Shown in pieces: positions 18,367-27,833 of a DNA stretch of 64,000 bases (positions are counted from its first letter, which is position 1; each line of letters starts with the position of its first letter). Location: NCBI GenBank assembly GCA_963578105.1, contig CAUZBP010000007.1:40604-104603 (forward strand), given 5' to 3'. Position numbers and translations under genes: made by a program. Origin of the DNA: GCA-2718815 sp963578105. Lineage in GTDB: Bacteria > Planctomycetota > Planctomycetia > Pirellulales > Pirellulaceae. The notes under the pieces are model-generated. The model was not told the DNA's origin. It ran no database searches and worked only from the letters and a program-made list of their open reading frames with translations.

Positions 18367-19239
18367 CTAGCCCCTCGGCTCATCGGATGTTTCAAAACGA
18401 CTCATCAATCCTTCACTCACGATGCCGACTTCAAGTACCAAGCGAGAGACGCGGTTGCGGAGAATGTTGTACGCTGCAATGGCCGGAATGGCGATCGCCA
18501 GACCAACTAATGTGGTGACCAGAGCCGTGGAAATACCGGCAGCCAGTTCGTAAGGCTTGGGCGTCACATCGGGGTGGTCCGCAATCACCTTGAACGACAA
18601 GATCATACCCCACACCGTGCCAAACAGCCCCACCATCGGACTGATTGTACCGATCAAAGCGATATAACTCAGACGATGCTCTAACTTCATACTTTCCTCT
18701 TCCCCAACTTCCTGCATGGCTTCAATTGCCTGTTGATACCCGACGGAAACTTTGGCCAAGCCAGCAGCCAGCACCTGCCCCAGAAAGGATTCATCGGCCT
18801 TCGCCAGATCAAAGGCCTCCTGGTACTGCTTCTCGTTGAGGTGATTTTCAAATCCCTCGACTAATTGCAGTGGAACAACATTATCGCGCCGAGCCGTCAG
18901 AATGTTCATGATGAGCAGGGCTACCAGTGTGAACGAGAGTGCCAGAAACACCGGGAAAAACAGCCAACCCAAGGCGCTAAAGAACATTTCAAGCAAACTT
19001 TGATCACCTGCCGGGGGCGTTGACGAGTCCGCCGCTTCCGCCGCTTCCGCCGCTTCCGCCGCTTCCGCCGCTTCCGCCGCTTCCGCCGCTTCCGCCGCTT
19101 CCGCTGAAGCGTCTTCCTGTGCGACGGCCACAAGAGGCGTCCCAAGCGTGTTCCAGGTGACAGTACCACTAAACGCCATCACGGGTACCATCGTACCCAG
19201 GCACAACAGCCAGAATCTATGGAGAAACCTAGAATGCAT
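18367..19239 (-). CDS. exbB: MotA/TolQ/ExbB proton channel with signal peptide and Ala/Glu repeat
   Basis: Starting at the ATG at 19239, which has GGGGGCG upstream, the protein is 290 residues; an in-frame ATG at 19338 would bury the signal peptide. Residues about 1–40 form a signal peptide (LVAVAQE site). An extension built from AEA triplets follows, then three membrane helices with the TolQ/ExbB core (GLFGTVWGMILSF, AAGISTALVTTLVGLAIAIPA). An exported N-terminal extension is known for a subset of ExbB proteins. With the ExbD pair it should form a proton-motive-force-driven motor. No TonB or outer-membrane receptor is nearby; two exported TPR proteins are, so these are the candidate partners. 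Confidence 0.9.
   Translation of the reverse strand: MHSRFLHRFWLLCLGTMVPVMAFSGTVTWNTLGTPLVAVAQEDASAEAAEAAEAAEAAEAAEAAEAAEAADSSTPPAGDQSLLEMFFSALGWLFFPVFLALSFTLVALLIMNILTARRDNVVPLQLVEGFENHLNEKQYQEAFDLAKADESFLGQVLAAGLAKVSVGYQQAIEAMQEVGEEESMKLEHRLSYIALIGTISPMVGLFGTVWGMILSFKVIADHPDVTPKPYELAAGISTALVTTLVGLAIAIPAIAAYNILRNRVSRLVLEVGIVSEGLMSRFETSDEPRG
19031..19102 (-). repeat. Nine-base minisatellite, eight perfect copies, inside exbB
   Basis: The unit gccgcttcc (plus-strand reading) is repeated eight times without error, encoding the Ala-Glu-Ala run after the ExbB signal peptide. Nine is a multiple of three, so copy-number change keeps the frame. Confidence 0.97.
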
Positions 19240-19477
19240 AATCGCCCCCACTGGGTCAGGAAATCTGTTGAATTCAACCCTTTGACGCCACCATCCCGAC
19301 AGAGTGCCTCCCTCGGATGATTGCCGTCTCAAGAACATTTTCTACTGTCACTCTCTTTGCGCCGCCCGTAATAAGACATCTCGTGGAAACGGCCACCGCA
19401 TTCTAATGCGGGTGGATCCTTGTGGTAAACCACAGCGAGGTACCCACCAACTCTTTTCAATCGAAAATCAGGATCGC

Positions 19478-20518
19478 TTACATTCGTTTAGCCCACAAGC
19501 TGTTGGAATACCGCTCTTTGAGCACATTTCTGGCTTGTCGGGCCCGATCGTGTTTATCTAACTGTTGCCAGAGCTTGGTCAATTGGTAAAGCGCTTCAGC
19601 GTGAGCATCGCCCTGACCCTGGTAAAGAAGGTCTGTCTGAAGGAAGGCAAGCAGGGCATATTTGATTTTTTTCTGCTTCAGAAAGCAGTTCCCCAACGCA
19701 TTGTATACCCGAGCGTTCAGTTCAATCTCATCAGGCTCCGCCTGTTTAATCACTTCTTTCGCCAATTCAATACCTCGCTCGGTTTCTCCCGTCTGGCTCC
19801 AGCAAGCCACCATACCAACTTGGGCCAGTGACTTCTGGCGCTCTCCAGCCACACCACCGATGTCAGAGTTGGCAACCTGCTCAAAATTTCGCAGAGCCTC
19901 CGAATGTTTTCCTTGTTGCAATTGAGCGGTCGCCCGCAGGGAAATCGCCTTCCATTGAAGGTTTTTCCATGGTGCCCTCGCGAGTTTTCCAAAAAAACCT
20001 TCGGCAATTGAATACTTTCCCATAGCCAATGCCAATCGACCTAGCACGTCAAGTGCCTCGTAGTAGTGATAGTTATCCGGAGAAGTTTTCACAAAACTAA
20101 ACATCTTCGCCGCAACTTCCTTCGGATTCAAAGCACCGGCCAGGGCAAGTTGTGACCCCGCGAAGGCCTCGTAGAATTCCATATCCTGCTTGACATAAGC
20201 TGACTGGAGTTCTGTTTTCTCAAGTTTTCTCAGCTTCGTCAGGGCGGCATTGTAATTGCCGTTGGCAATGTCAAGACGTGCGCGTTTCAATTCGCTTGGC
20301 TCATTTCGAAAGGAGACATTTTTCAGCTCATTCACCGGTACCTTCAAATCACGTCCATTGGAACTGATGATGATTTCATTGGCACTCATGCTACGAATCG
20401 TTCCGAGTGAAGGAGCATTTCCGATCGTCTGCACAAAGTCGCCACCGCCCTGGCCCCAGACCAAAGTCGGCATCAGCAGCAGCAACAACCAACTAATATT
20501 CCGGGGCAAATGAGTCAC
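19478..20518 (-). CDS. Exported TPR-repeat protein
   Basis: About 346 residues: a signal peptide (ISWLLLLLMPTLVWGQGG), a small beta-rich segment of about 60 residues (IRSMSANEIIISSNGRDLKVPVNELKNVSF), and then TPR-like helical pairs to the end. The start is uncertain. ATGs lie at 20533 and 20524, but AAGGAG sits six bases before the GTG at 20518, so I prefer the GTG. The gene begins about 50 bases after a larger TPR gene and precedes exbB by 238 bases, all in one direction. I infer a periplasmic scaffold working with the ExbB/ExbD motor; the actual client is unknown. Confidence 0.8.
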   Translation of the reverse strand: MTHLPRNISWLLLLLMPTLVWGQGGGDFVQTIGNAPSLGTIRSMSANEIIISSNGRDLKVPVNELKNVSFRNEPSELKRARLDIANGNYNAALTKLRKLEKTELQSAYVKQDMEFYEAFAGSQLALAGALNPKEVAAKMFSFVKTSPDNYHYYEALDVLGRLALAMGKYSIAEGFFGKLARAPWKNLQWKAISLRATAQLQQGKHSEALRNFEQVANSDIGGVAGERQKSLAQVGMVACWSQTGETERGIELAKEVIKQAEPDEIELNARVYNALGNCFLKQKKIKYALLAFLQTDLLYQGQGDAHAEALYQLTKLWQQLDKHDRARQARNVLKERYSNSLWAKRM

Positions 20519-20565
20519 GTTCATCTCCTTCATAAATTCAACGATTCGGATCGCTTTTGAATGTA

Positions 20566-23500
20566 TCATCCGTTGGAACGCGCGAGTTCCTGCTCGATCT
20601 GTGTCAATAACTGGTCGTACTTCGCTTTCCACAAATCACCTCCCAGATCCCGGCGGAGAACCTGTGTCCAGGCAATGTCCCTCTTGGCCTTGGAAAGTCC
20701 TTTTGCGCGTTGCGGTTCCGGCAAACTGAGAGCATGACGGTAGCGACAAAAAGCCAGATTATACCGAGACTTGTGAAACGTTTCTAAATACTTTTCTTGA
20801 TTTTGCGTCTTGGAAGCCAAGGTACCCCAACCCCACACGACCTTTTTCCGAGATCCCTTTTCCGCCTGCTTGCCGTGGATGGCTTGTTCAAACTGCCGCG
20901 GATCTCCCGCCTCCGCCCAGGCCTGATAGGTCCGGGCAGCTTCGACCTGCGCGTCCAGCATTGTATTTCGCTGGCGAAGGATCGTCTCCAAGGCCTCAAT
21001 GGCAGCCTGAAACTCTCCCATACTGCGTTGAATCATCGCCAACCGAAGCTGGATTTGAACAAACATCTGAGGTTCCAAGGGAGCCGCGGATTCCTTGCTG
21101 AGATTCAAAAGATTCTGGTAAGTCTGCAGGGCATCCTCATAATATTCCTGCGCAACACCCGTCACCTTCCCCCGACTTGGAGCGTTCGCCGTTCCCAACT
21201 CATAAAACATTCCCGCAGCCCAATGGAGAATCTTGGTATCTTCTGTCCCGGCACTGATGCGCTGCAAGAAGTTCGCGAGGCCTTTCGATAAGGCAGCCCG
21301 TGACTGGGCAGGAGCCACCTTGATTTGATTCTGCATCTCCTGAGCGAGGCTAACGTAGATTCCTACTAAACGTCGACGGCTTTCTGCAGAGTCACCCATG
21401 ACGCCTTCAAATGCGGTCGTCGTTTGTTCGACTTTCCGCATCAAGTGGCCAGTCGCGCCGGCAGTCTTCGCCTCCCCGAGAGCTAAAGTGTAGGCACGCA
21501 ATACCGTACGGTAAGTCTCTTCCGCAAAACCTTCCCTGTCAGCAAATGGATGTTTTTTCTGGACGAGCGTGAGGCTGCCGTCTTGTTCATTTTCCAGCAA
21601 ACGAATCGCTTGTGACGGTGCCCGTGCATCGAGATGCAGGCTGGCAAGGGACAACACAGCTTCGGCCCGATTCAGGGAAATCTGACCCACCGGAACCCGT
21701 TTCGTCCCATCTTCAAGAATCCTTCGTGTACGCTCCCTCAGTTCCACCAGTTGCACTGATTCACCTTTCCCTACCATCTGTCGGTAGCGGTGAAATAGAG
21801 CTCGCCCTGTCTTCAATTCTGCCTCGCTGCGAAGCGGCGAGGCCGCAGCGATCTGATTCAAGCTTTGTTCTGCTTCGTCGTATTTCCCCCTCTGGATCGC
21901 AAGATCTACCAAAGTCACCAACGCGTTTTGCCCCTCCTGCCGCCGAGGCCATTTCTGCAGAGTGTAGGTTGCTATTTGACGCAATTTCTCGACTTCAAAT
22001 TCAGTGTCTTTTTCATCGTTGAGATTTGCCCGTCTTAAAAGTTTCGCATAACACGAAAGGGCAATACCAGCACAATGGCTCGACAATGAATCGTCCGGAT
22101 AACTACGACAAACAAATTCCGCAAGTACAACCGCTTCAAAATACTCTTCCTGCTGGAATAACAAGAATGCCACATAATACCGCACGGTGTTGACCTCATC
22201 AGCAGGTCGGTCTCGCGGAACCAAAACCAAGGCCCGGCGAAAGTGCCGCAAAGCACTAGCGTGGCCCTCATCGACTTTACGCTGCGACTGTTCTTGTCGT
22301 GCGAGTAATTCCTTGCGCTTTTCATCGTTCTCGACGCGACTCAGTTTTTCATCCAGCAATTTAATGAGAGTGGAGGCTGTCTGTGCCTGTTCCAAAATCT
22401 CCAGGCCAGCTGCCCTCGCTTCGTCAAATGTAGCGAAGTTCGCCGCAACTGTAGTAAGTGAGTCCTTCTGTTCCCCGAGTTCCGCCAACATTTCCCGGGC
22501 CTGTTTCCGCAGAGGCCCGGGAGACCGGGAGACATACTTCGCGTGGCTACGTGCCTGATTTCGGTGCTGCCGTTGCGCCGGGTCAGCTGGATTCTTCTCT
22601 GTCAGAGCATCTGCCCGACTTCGATGAGCCTGAGCCAACTCCATCCTCAACTCGAGCCACTCTGGTTGCCGAGCTTCTTTCGAGCGTACTCGTTTCACGA
22701 AGTCCTCGCCCGTCGTGATCGCCTGCGCATAGTCCTTCAGCGAATCGTTCGTCCAAATTCGAATCGATTCCGTCAAAGCTTGCGTCTTGAGTTTCCGAAG
22801 GGCCGGAAACTCTCCTGGCCAGTTCAACAATTCGCTATACATGGAAACCGCGTCTTGGAACTTGCCGAGTTCGTGCAGACATTGTGCTTGATAAAACAAA
22901 GCCTTATATCCGGCAAAGTATTTTCGATACTTTTGATAAATATCATCGAAAACTACAATTGCTTCCTCCAGCCACATCTGCCGTTGTTTACTACCGGCTT
23001 CAGCCGTCAACGCTTTTTCCTGCAAGACCTTCGCTCCCTGGATGCGAGTGTCCATGTAGTCGTTGCGGTATCTCGTCAAAGCGGCATGGAGTTCAGGCTC
23101 TGTTCGCGGATCGACGTATTTCGGCATGCTCGTCAACAGTTTGCGCAGATCCGTTTCCAATTCGTTGTAGAATTCTTGCGCTTCCTCGAAATACTGGCGG
23201 GCATCCAGTACGAGTTTCTTCTGCGCTGCAGCCGTCGACGCCTTTGACGAAGCTGCCAGTTTCATACGAGCACGTAATGCAACAACGTTTCCCAACTGGC
23301 GGCGGGTCGCAGGAGCAAGCACATGCTGGCCATGGTCCGACAAGAACAATTGCAAGGCATTTTGAGCCTGGTCGAGCAAAACGCCACGCAACTCGGGGCG
23401 GCGTTCCTGAATCGCCATTTGGATGTACACTAATCCCCGTTGGTAGGACAGGGTGACACGCACATCGTCAGCAATCAGGTCACTCTCTCGAAGATATTCC

Positions 23501-23658
23501 AAGTAATCCAATGCCAGTTCGTGGTATCCCCGATCCCGCAACCCCCGCAGAAACACGTCAGCCTGTTCAGCCGAGCGACCCCACTCCATGGTCAACAAGG
23601 TAAGGGACAGGAAACAAATCCAGATTATCGACGATCGGATGGATAGGAAACGACCCAT
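20566..23658 (-). CDS. Large exported TPR-repeat protein
   Basis: 1030 residues from the ATG at 23658, which is preceded by GAGGAAAG; an ATG at 23718 exists but would displace the signal peptide. After the signal peptide (IIWICFLSLTLLTMEWGRSAEQ) almost the whole chain is helical hairpins with TPR-type spacing (LRDRGYHELALDYLEYLR, QCLHELGKFQDAVSMYSELL, MIQRSMGEFQAAIEALETIL). No enzymatic motif or further membrane segment is evident. It is the first gene of the operon that continues with the smaller TPR protein, exbB and two exbD genes. Its length suggests a periplasmic superhelical scaffold. No named family recognised. Confidence 0.82.
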   Translation of the reverse strand: MGRFLSIRSSIIWICFLSLTLLTMEWGRSAEQADVFLRGLRDRGYHELALDYLEYLRESDLIADDVRVTLSYQRGLVYIQMAIQERRPELRGVLLDQAQNALQLFLSDHGQHVLAPATRRQLGNVVALRARMKLAASSKASTAAAQKKLVLDARQYFEEAQEFYNELETDLRKLLTSMPKYVDPRTEPELHAALTRYRNDYMDTRIQGAKVLQEKALTAEAGSKQRQMWLEEAIVVFDDIYQKYRKYFAGYKALFYQAQCLHELGKFQDAVSMYSELLNWPGEFPALRKLKTQALTESIRIWTNDSLKDYAQAITTGEDFVKRVRSKEARQPEWLELRMELAQAHRSRADALTEKNPADPAQRQHRNQARSHAKYVSRSPGPLRKQAREMLAELGEQKDSLTTVAANFATFDEARAAGLEILEQAQTASTLIKLLDEKLSRVENDEKRKELLARQEQSQRKVDEGHASALRHFRRALVLVPRDRPADEVNTVRYYVAFLLFQQEEYFEAVVLAEFVCRSYPDDSLSSHCAGIALSCYAKLLRRANLNDEKDTEFEVEKLRQIATYTLQKWPRRQEGQNALVTLVDLAIQRGKYDEAEQSLNQIAAASPLRSEAELKTGRALFHRYRQMVGKGESVQLVELRERTRRILEDGTKRVPVGQISLNRAEAVLSLASLHLDARAPSQAIRLLENEQDGSLTLVQKKHPFADREGFAEETYRTVLRAYTLALGEAKTAGATGHLMRKVEQTTTAFEGVMGDSAESRRRLVGIYVSLAQEMQNQIKVAPAQSRAALSKGLANFLQRISAGTEDTKILHWAAGMFYELGTANAPSRGKVTGVAQEYYEDALQTYQNLLNLSKESAAPLEPQMFVQIQLRLAMIQRSMGEFQAAIEALETILRQRNTMLDAQVEAARTYQAWAEAGDPRQFEQAIHGKQAEKGSRKKVVWGWGTLASKTQNQEKYLETFHKSRYNLAFCRYRHALSLPEPQRAKGLSKAKRDIAWTQVLRRDLGGDLWKAKYDQLLTQIEQELARSNG

Positions 23659-24198
23659 ATCTCTTTCCTCAGCGTAAACTGGCAACACGATCACGCCGCA
23701 ACAGCAAGGCGACGCCATGTCGAAAATGCTACCCGGTTGCCAGATTCCTGGAGGCCCTGATCACGCAACGTGATGACGTCCGTTAACGGGCAGACAGGTT
23801 CCGGCGCTATCTGCCCAAGAGGTGGTTCTCACCTTCTTGATTGTAATGCATTTTCAACTTTTACCACAACCATGGGGCACCAGTTGGAATGGCTTCCCAC
23901 CACCCGGTCGCATGGATTATCGTAGAGTTTAGCTTGAGGGACATCCACCAAGCTTTGATGGAGACTCGGGCGATTTTTTTTCGCCATGTCTCGTAGGGTG
24001 TGACCACTGCAAAAGTGGTCCCAGCCAGACTCTAACGGGGCCAAGCCAAACGAGAAGTTGCTACACCGGAGAAAATTTTTCGTGAACCTCCAAGTGAGCG
24101 AATCCTGTCAAAATAGCCGATTCGTGTCCTCGGATGCCAAAGCAATCACCTCAACGGTGGGGCTGACCCGCGCCCGCCGGACGTATAAGATTCCTGAT
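23659..24198. other. Non-coding region between divergent operons
   Basis: No convincing gene. A small hairpin lies near 23960–23995: GAGAC…GTCTC outside GGCGA…TCGCC, with a run of T in the loop rather than after the stem, so it does not look like a terminator. The plus-strand gene frame extends to 24058 but without a ribosome binding site. Both flanking operons presumably have their promoters here; I could not place them. Confidence 0.5.
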
Positions 24199-25272
24199 AT
24201 GTTCCAGTTCCGCCACACCAACTCCAGCGGTCGCTCCGGCCCGCCGAACTATATGTCTCGGCGAGTCCAACTGCGTCTGTTGATTCTGGTTTCTTCATTG
24301 TTGGGAGTGGCTCTGTTGATGGCTGAGGTTCGTAAGCCAAAGTATTGGGATTGGATGTGGCGCGGACAGCAATTCCCAACTCAATCTCATCAGGACGGGT
24401 CGAATCAAAACAATCGCCCGGCAGTTGACACCCGGCTTTCGATCCGCATTTCTGAAAATGATACCAACGTTCCCGACGCAGTGATCATTCGTCCTCATCA
24501 ACCACTTGGCAGATCCGTGAAGAGCGGCAACTCGTATTTCCCGGGAGTCCAAGCTGATTTGCTGGAGGCAATAGAAGACGACTGTTTACTACAGCATCCC
24601 GAAAACGCAGCCTGGTGCAATCTTCTCGAAATCCTCCAAGAGTCCGAACTTAAAGAGTTAGAGCGAGCATCGGAGGGCCGGGTCGGATTCGTGTCCCTTT
24701 TTCAACAACCCGCTTTCTATCGAGGCCGTTTGGTGACTTTTCTCGGCAGCGCACGGCGAGTCGAGCAGGTTCCCGCCTGGAAAAACCATTTGGGAATTGA
24801 AGACTACTTTGCGTGTTGGTTGAGACCCGCAGGAGGCCCCAACGCCCCTGTCAATGTATATGCCCTGGAACTACCGGAAGGGTTCCCCATTGGAAATGAG
24901 ATCCGCGAATCCGTTGAATTGACGGGATTTTTCTTCAAACGTGTTCCCTACTCAGCACAAGACGGCACCCGAACCGCGCCCTTGATTATTGCCAAAACCG
25001 TACGCTGGAGTCCAAAGGGCGCGGCTCCGAAACAAACCACCTCGGGTCCGATGGGAACCAAGATGCCAGTAGCCGCCACCACCGGCTTGTTGGTGGGCAC
25101 AGTGATTTTGTCCGCCACCCTGGCAGGACTCACTTATTGGCTGAGCGTACGCCGACGACCCACACATGGATACCGTGCTGGTTCAAGGATTCACGCTGAG
25201 CAAATCGAACAGTTACTCAACCGGGATGTGGTCTCTACCAGAAACACCCTGCGAAAAATGGAAGACCTTTAG
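24199..25272 (+). CDS. Bitopic exported protein with one copy of an unrecognised domain
   Basis: From the ATG at 24199 the protein has 357 residues; ATG 24253 and upstream 24058 are alternatives. An N-terminal helix (LLILVSSLLGVALLMAEV) is followed by a linker and then a domain of about 150 residues with RGRLVTFLGSARRV, GIEDYFACW, NVYALELPEGFPIG, ESVELTGFFFKRV and APLIIAKTVRWSP. A C-terminal helix follows (GLLVGTVILSATLAGLTYWLS) with a basic cytoplasmic tail. The same domain occurs twice in the next gene, whose overall layout is the same. The pattern RGxLVxxxG…LPxGxP…xSGFxFK…PLI suggests a small beta-barrel fold, but this is a guess. Function unknown. Confidence 0.75.
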   Translation: MFQFRHTNSSGRSGPPNYMSRRVQLRLLILVSSLLGVALLMAEVRKPKYWDWMWRGQQFPTQSHQDGSNQNNRPAVDTRLSIRISENDTNVPDAVIIRPHQPLGRSVKSGNSYFPGVQADLLEAIEDDCLLQHPENAAWCNLLEILQESELKELERASEGRVGFVSLFQQPAFYRGRLVTFLGSARRVEQVPAWKNHLGIEDYFACWLRPAGGPNAPVNVYALELPEGFPIGNEIRESVELTGFFFKRVPYSAQDGTRTAPLIIAKTVRWSPKGAAPKQTTSGPMGTKMPVAATTGLLVGTVILSATLAGLTYWLSVRRRPTHGYRAGSRIHAEQIEQLLNRDVVSTRNTLRKMEDL

Positions 25273-25351
25273 ATTGTTTGCCTCCCAGCAGTTCACTGCC
25301 CGAGAATATGCGAGGTCGTTGCGTTGTGTGAATTTCAACGCCTCTTTGTAC

Positions 25352-26815
25352 ATGCGGTCCGCCCGGTTCTCGTCAGTGATTTTTCACCCAGTATCTCTCC
25401 TGCTGTTCGTCATGCCATTGAATCTTGCATGCCCCGTTTCCGCCGATCAGGTGGCAAAGTACGGTCGAATACGAGTGCTACTGGAACATGCCGGCCTCGA
25501 TCAACAGGCTTGGGATACAATCCATGACGCCCGAGAAATTCAAGGTATTGAATTTGAAATCCTGGCAAAGGTTTTGCATCGACTGCCTCGTATCGGCACG
25601 GATCGTCTTGTCGAATGGTCTCACCCGGGCGAAAACTTGTGGAATGCTGTCGACTCCCCTGCCGAACATCGCGCGGATGCGTTCTTTCTTCAGGGACGCG
25701 CGTCGTACGTTGACCTGGTAGAACTTCCACGAGAAGTGGCTCAACGCTGGCATTTAGGGCAAGTCTATCGCGTTCACCTGGACCTGGAGAACTCAACCGG
25801 AAAAGTTGTTGTTTACACCCTCAACATTCCCGAATCTTGGCAACCTCATGTTGGAAGAACGATGGATGAGCGAGTCAGTAGTCACGGGCTATTTTTCAAG
25901 CTGGAGGTGGCCGAGGCAACGACAACACCTCTCCCCGTTCTCCTGGCTCCGAGAATCGCATGGACACCGGATCGAATCGACGAAGCGTTGGCAACAACAC
26001 CCTCCCTCTTGATCTTGGGAAATTTAGGGATGGACGTGGGACTCTTCGATCAAATCCAAGATCGCCAGGGCTTGACCGAAGACGATCGCGAATGCTTCTA
26101 TCAATTGCTGGCGGCAACAGGTGGTACTGCTCCCGCCACGGTAGATTCCCGTCTCCTCCACAACACCCGCCTGGCCAAGTTGCTGGGCAGTCAGGTACAG
26201 CGTGCCAGTCGAGGAGAACTCGTTGCCATCACTGGCAATGTCCGTCGTGCCGTGCGAATCGCAATTGAAGCGGCGGATATCCGCAATCGCTTGGGTATTG
26301 ATCATTATTACGAGTTAAATGTTTTCATTAACGAAAGCGTTCGTGTCAAACGAAGCCCCGACGATCCGGAACCTACTTATTACTCCAGCTATCCGGTGGT
26401 TTGTTGCGTGGGGCAACTTCCTGCCGGCATGCCAGTGGGGGATGATGTGAATGAAGCAATACGAGTCAGCGGATTCTATTACAAACTCTATAGCTACAAG
26501 ACCGATTTCACGACAGCAAAAGGTCCCAACCGCCGGCAGTTCAGTCCCCTGATCGTGGGATTTGAACCGAAATGGATTCAGCAACAAAACAGTTTTCAGC
26601 CGGCCTATGGAATCGCTTGTAGCTTTGTCGCGGTTTGTTTTCTGCTGAGCTTGTGGATCGTTGTTCGCCGGTTAAATCGCGGAGACGCCGTGTTTCGCCG
26701 CACCATCTTGGCCAAACACTTCCAACCACCCGCGGAAGCGTCACTCGAAAACCTCGGAATTGATTCTGGCCCACCACTACCAGAAAGCCCTTCTCAGGAA
26801 TCTCTTCCGCAGTGA
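25352..26815 (+). CDS. Bitopic exported protein with two copies of the same unrecognised domain
   Basis: From the ATG at 25352 the protein has 487 residues; the frame is open back to 25166, but that part overlaps the previous gene and precedes the signal peptide. A signal/anchor helix (PVSLLLFVMPLNLACPVSA) is followed by a first domain copy (LQGRASYVDLVELP, VVVYTLNIPESWQP, SSHGLFFKL, PVLLAPRIAWTP) and a second, closer copy (RGELVAITGNVRRAV, GIDHYYELNVF, VVCCVGQLPAGMPVG, RVSGFYYKLYS, SPLIVGFEPKW). A C-terminal helix (FVAVCFLLSLWIVVRRL) and a cytoplasmic tail of about 60 residues end the protein. It is evidently a paralogue of the preceding gene, and the two may form a complex across the membrane (inference). 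Confidence 0.78.
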   Translation: MRSARFSSVIFHPVSLLLFVMPLNLACPVSADQVAKYGRIRVLLEHAGLDQQAWDTIHDAREIQGIEFEILAKVLHRLPRIGTDRLVEWSHPGENLWNAVDSPAEHRADAFFLQGRASYVDLVELPREVAQRWHLGQVYRVHLDLENSTGKVVVYTLNIPESWQPHVGRTMDERVSSHGLFFKLEVAEATTTPLPVLLAPRIAWTPDRIDEALATTPSLLILGNLGMDVGLFDQIQDRQGLTEDDRECFYQLLAATGGTAPATVDSRLLHNTRLAKLLGSQVQRASRGELVAITGNVRRAVRIAIEAADIRNRLGIDHYYELNVFINESVRVKRSPDDPEPTYYSSYPVVCCVGQLPAGMPVGDDVNEAIRVSGFYYKLYSYKTDFTTAKGPNRRQFSPLIVGFEPKWIQQQNSFQPAYGIACSFVAVCFLLSLWIVVRRLNRGDAVFRRTILAKHFQPPAEASLENLGIDSGPPLPESPSQESLPQ

Positions 26816-26821
26816 CGGCAC

Positions 26822-26849
26822 TTGACTTGCCGCTGTAGTCGATCATATT
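26822..26849 (+). promoter_or_regulatory. Candidate promoter for mdh
   Basis: TTGACT (26822–26827), 16 bases, then CATATT (26844–26849), about 40 bases before the ATG. The −35 box is good and the −10 weak. Confidence 0.35.
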
Positions 26850-26891
26850 GACGGACTCGGTGTTTCCCCCCGTCGAAAGGAATAGTCTTTT

Positions 26892-27833
26892 ATGCGTCGG
26901 TCCAAAATCTCGATCATTGGTGCAGGAAATGTGGGTGCAACAACAGCACATTGGTGCGGAGCTTCCGAACTGGGCGACATCGTATTACTCGATATTCCCC
27001 AGACGGAAGACATGCCCAAAGGCAAAGCACTGGACTTGATGCAATCCTCACCGATCATGGGATTCGACGCAAACATTCTGGGCACCAACGACTATGCGGA
27101 CACCGCTGGTAGTGATGTCGTGGTCATTACTGCCGGCCTGCCCCGTAAACCTGGCATGAGTCGAGACGACTTATTGGCCACCAATGCCAAAATCGTCGCC
27201 TCCGTCACCGAGCAGGTCAAAACCACCAGCCCCGAATCCATTCTCATTGTTGTCAGCAACCCGCTGGACGCGATGGTCCAACAAGCCTTCCAAATCAGTG
27301 GTTTTCCCCACCATCGCGTTCTAGGACAAGCTGGCGTGCTGGACACCGCCCGCTATAGAACTTTTTTGGCCATGGAACTGGGTGTGAGCGTAGAAGACGT
27401 TTCAGCTCTTCTCATGGGAGGACATGGCGACACGATGGTCCCCATGCCAAGTTGTACTTCGGTGGGGGGTATCCCGGTGTCACAACTGTTGGATCCGGAC
27501 CGGTTGGAATCCATCGTGGAACGCACACGAAAAGGAGGAGCCGAAATTGTAGGGCTCTTAAAAACGGGTAGTGCATACTATGCTCCCGCAGCCGCTACCG
27601 CACAAATGGTGGAAGCCATTGTACGTGATAAAAAAAGACTACTTCCCTGCGCCGCGTATTGCGAAAGCGAATATGGGGTGGGAGGATACTACGTTGGCGT
27701 ACCGGCCATCCTGGGGTCAGGCGGAGTTGAACGGGTGATCGAACTTCAGTTGTCTGAACAAGAACGCAGCGACTTTCAAAAGAGCGTGGAAGCAGTGAAA
27801 AATCTTGTCCAGACAATGAACGATCTGATGTAG
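26892..27833 (+). CDS. mdh: Malate dehydrogenase (lactate dehydrogenase-like type)
   Basis: The protein has 313 residues. The NAD-binding loop IIGAGNVGATTA opens the Rossmann fold, with LLDIPQ at the acidic residue that selects NAD. Substrate-binding arginines are in GLPRKPGMSRDDLL, and the catalytic His is in GGHGDTMVP, preceded by the Asp of VLDTARYR. The RKPGMSR loop has the Arg typical of malate rather than lactate enzymes. It interconverts malate and oxaloacetate in the TCA cycle. AGGA lies 11 bases upstream of the ATG. Confidence 0.96.
   Translation: MRRSKISIIGAGNVGATTAHWCGASELGDIVLLDIPQTEDMPKGKALDLMQSSPIMGFDANILGTNDYADTAGSDVVVITAGLPRKPGMSRDDLLATNAKIVASVTEQVKTTSPESILIVVSNPLDAMVQQAFQISGFPHHRVLGQAGVLDTARYRTFLAMELGVSVEDVSALLMGGHGDTMVPMPSCTSVGGIPVSQLLDPDRLESIVERTRKGGAEIVGLLKTGSAYYAPAAATAQMVEAIVRDKKRLLPCAAYCESEYGVGGYYVGVPAILGSGGVERVIELQLSEQERSDFQKSVEAVKNLVQTMNDLM

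Noticed and set aside
19031..19102. CRISPR-like array
   Set aside because: Nine-base units directly abut each other with no spacers; it is a coding minisatellite.
18921..19169. Frame encoding a Lys-Arg-Arg repeat
   Set aside because: Another-phase reading of the nine-base repeat in exbB, not a gene.
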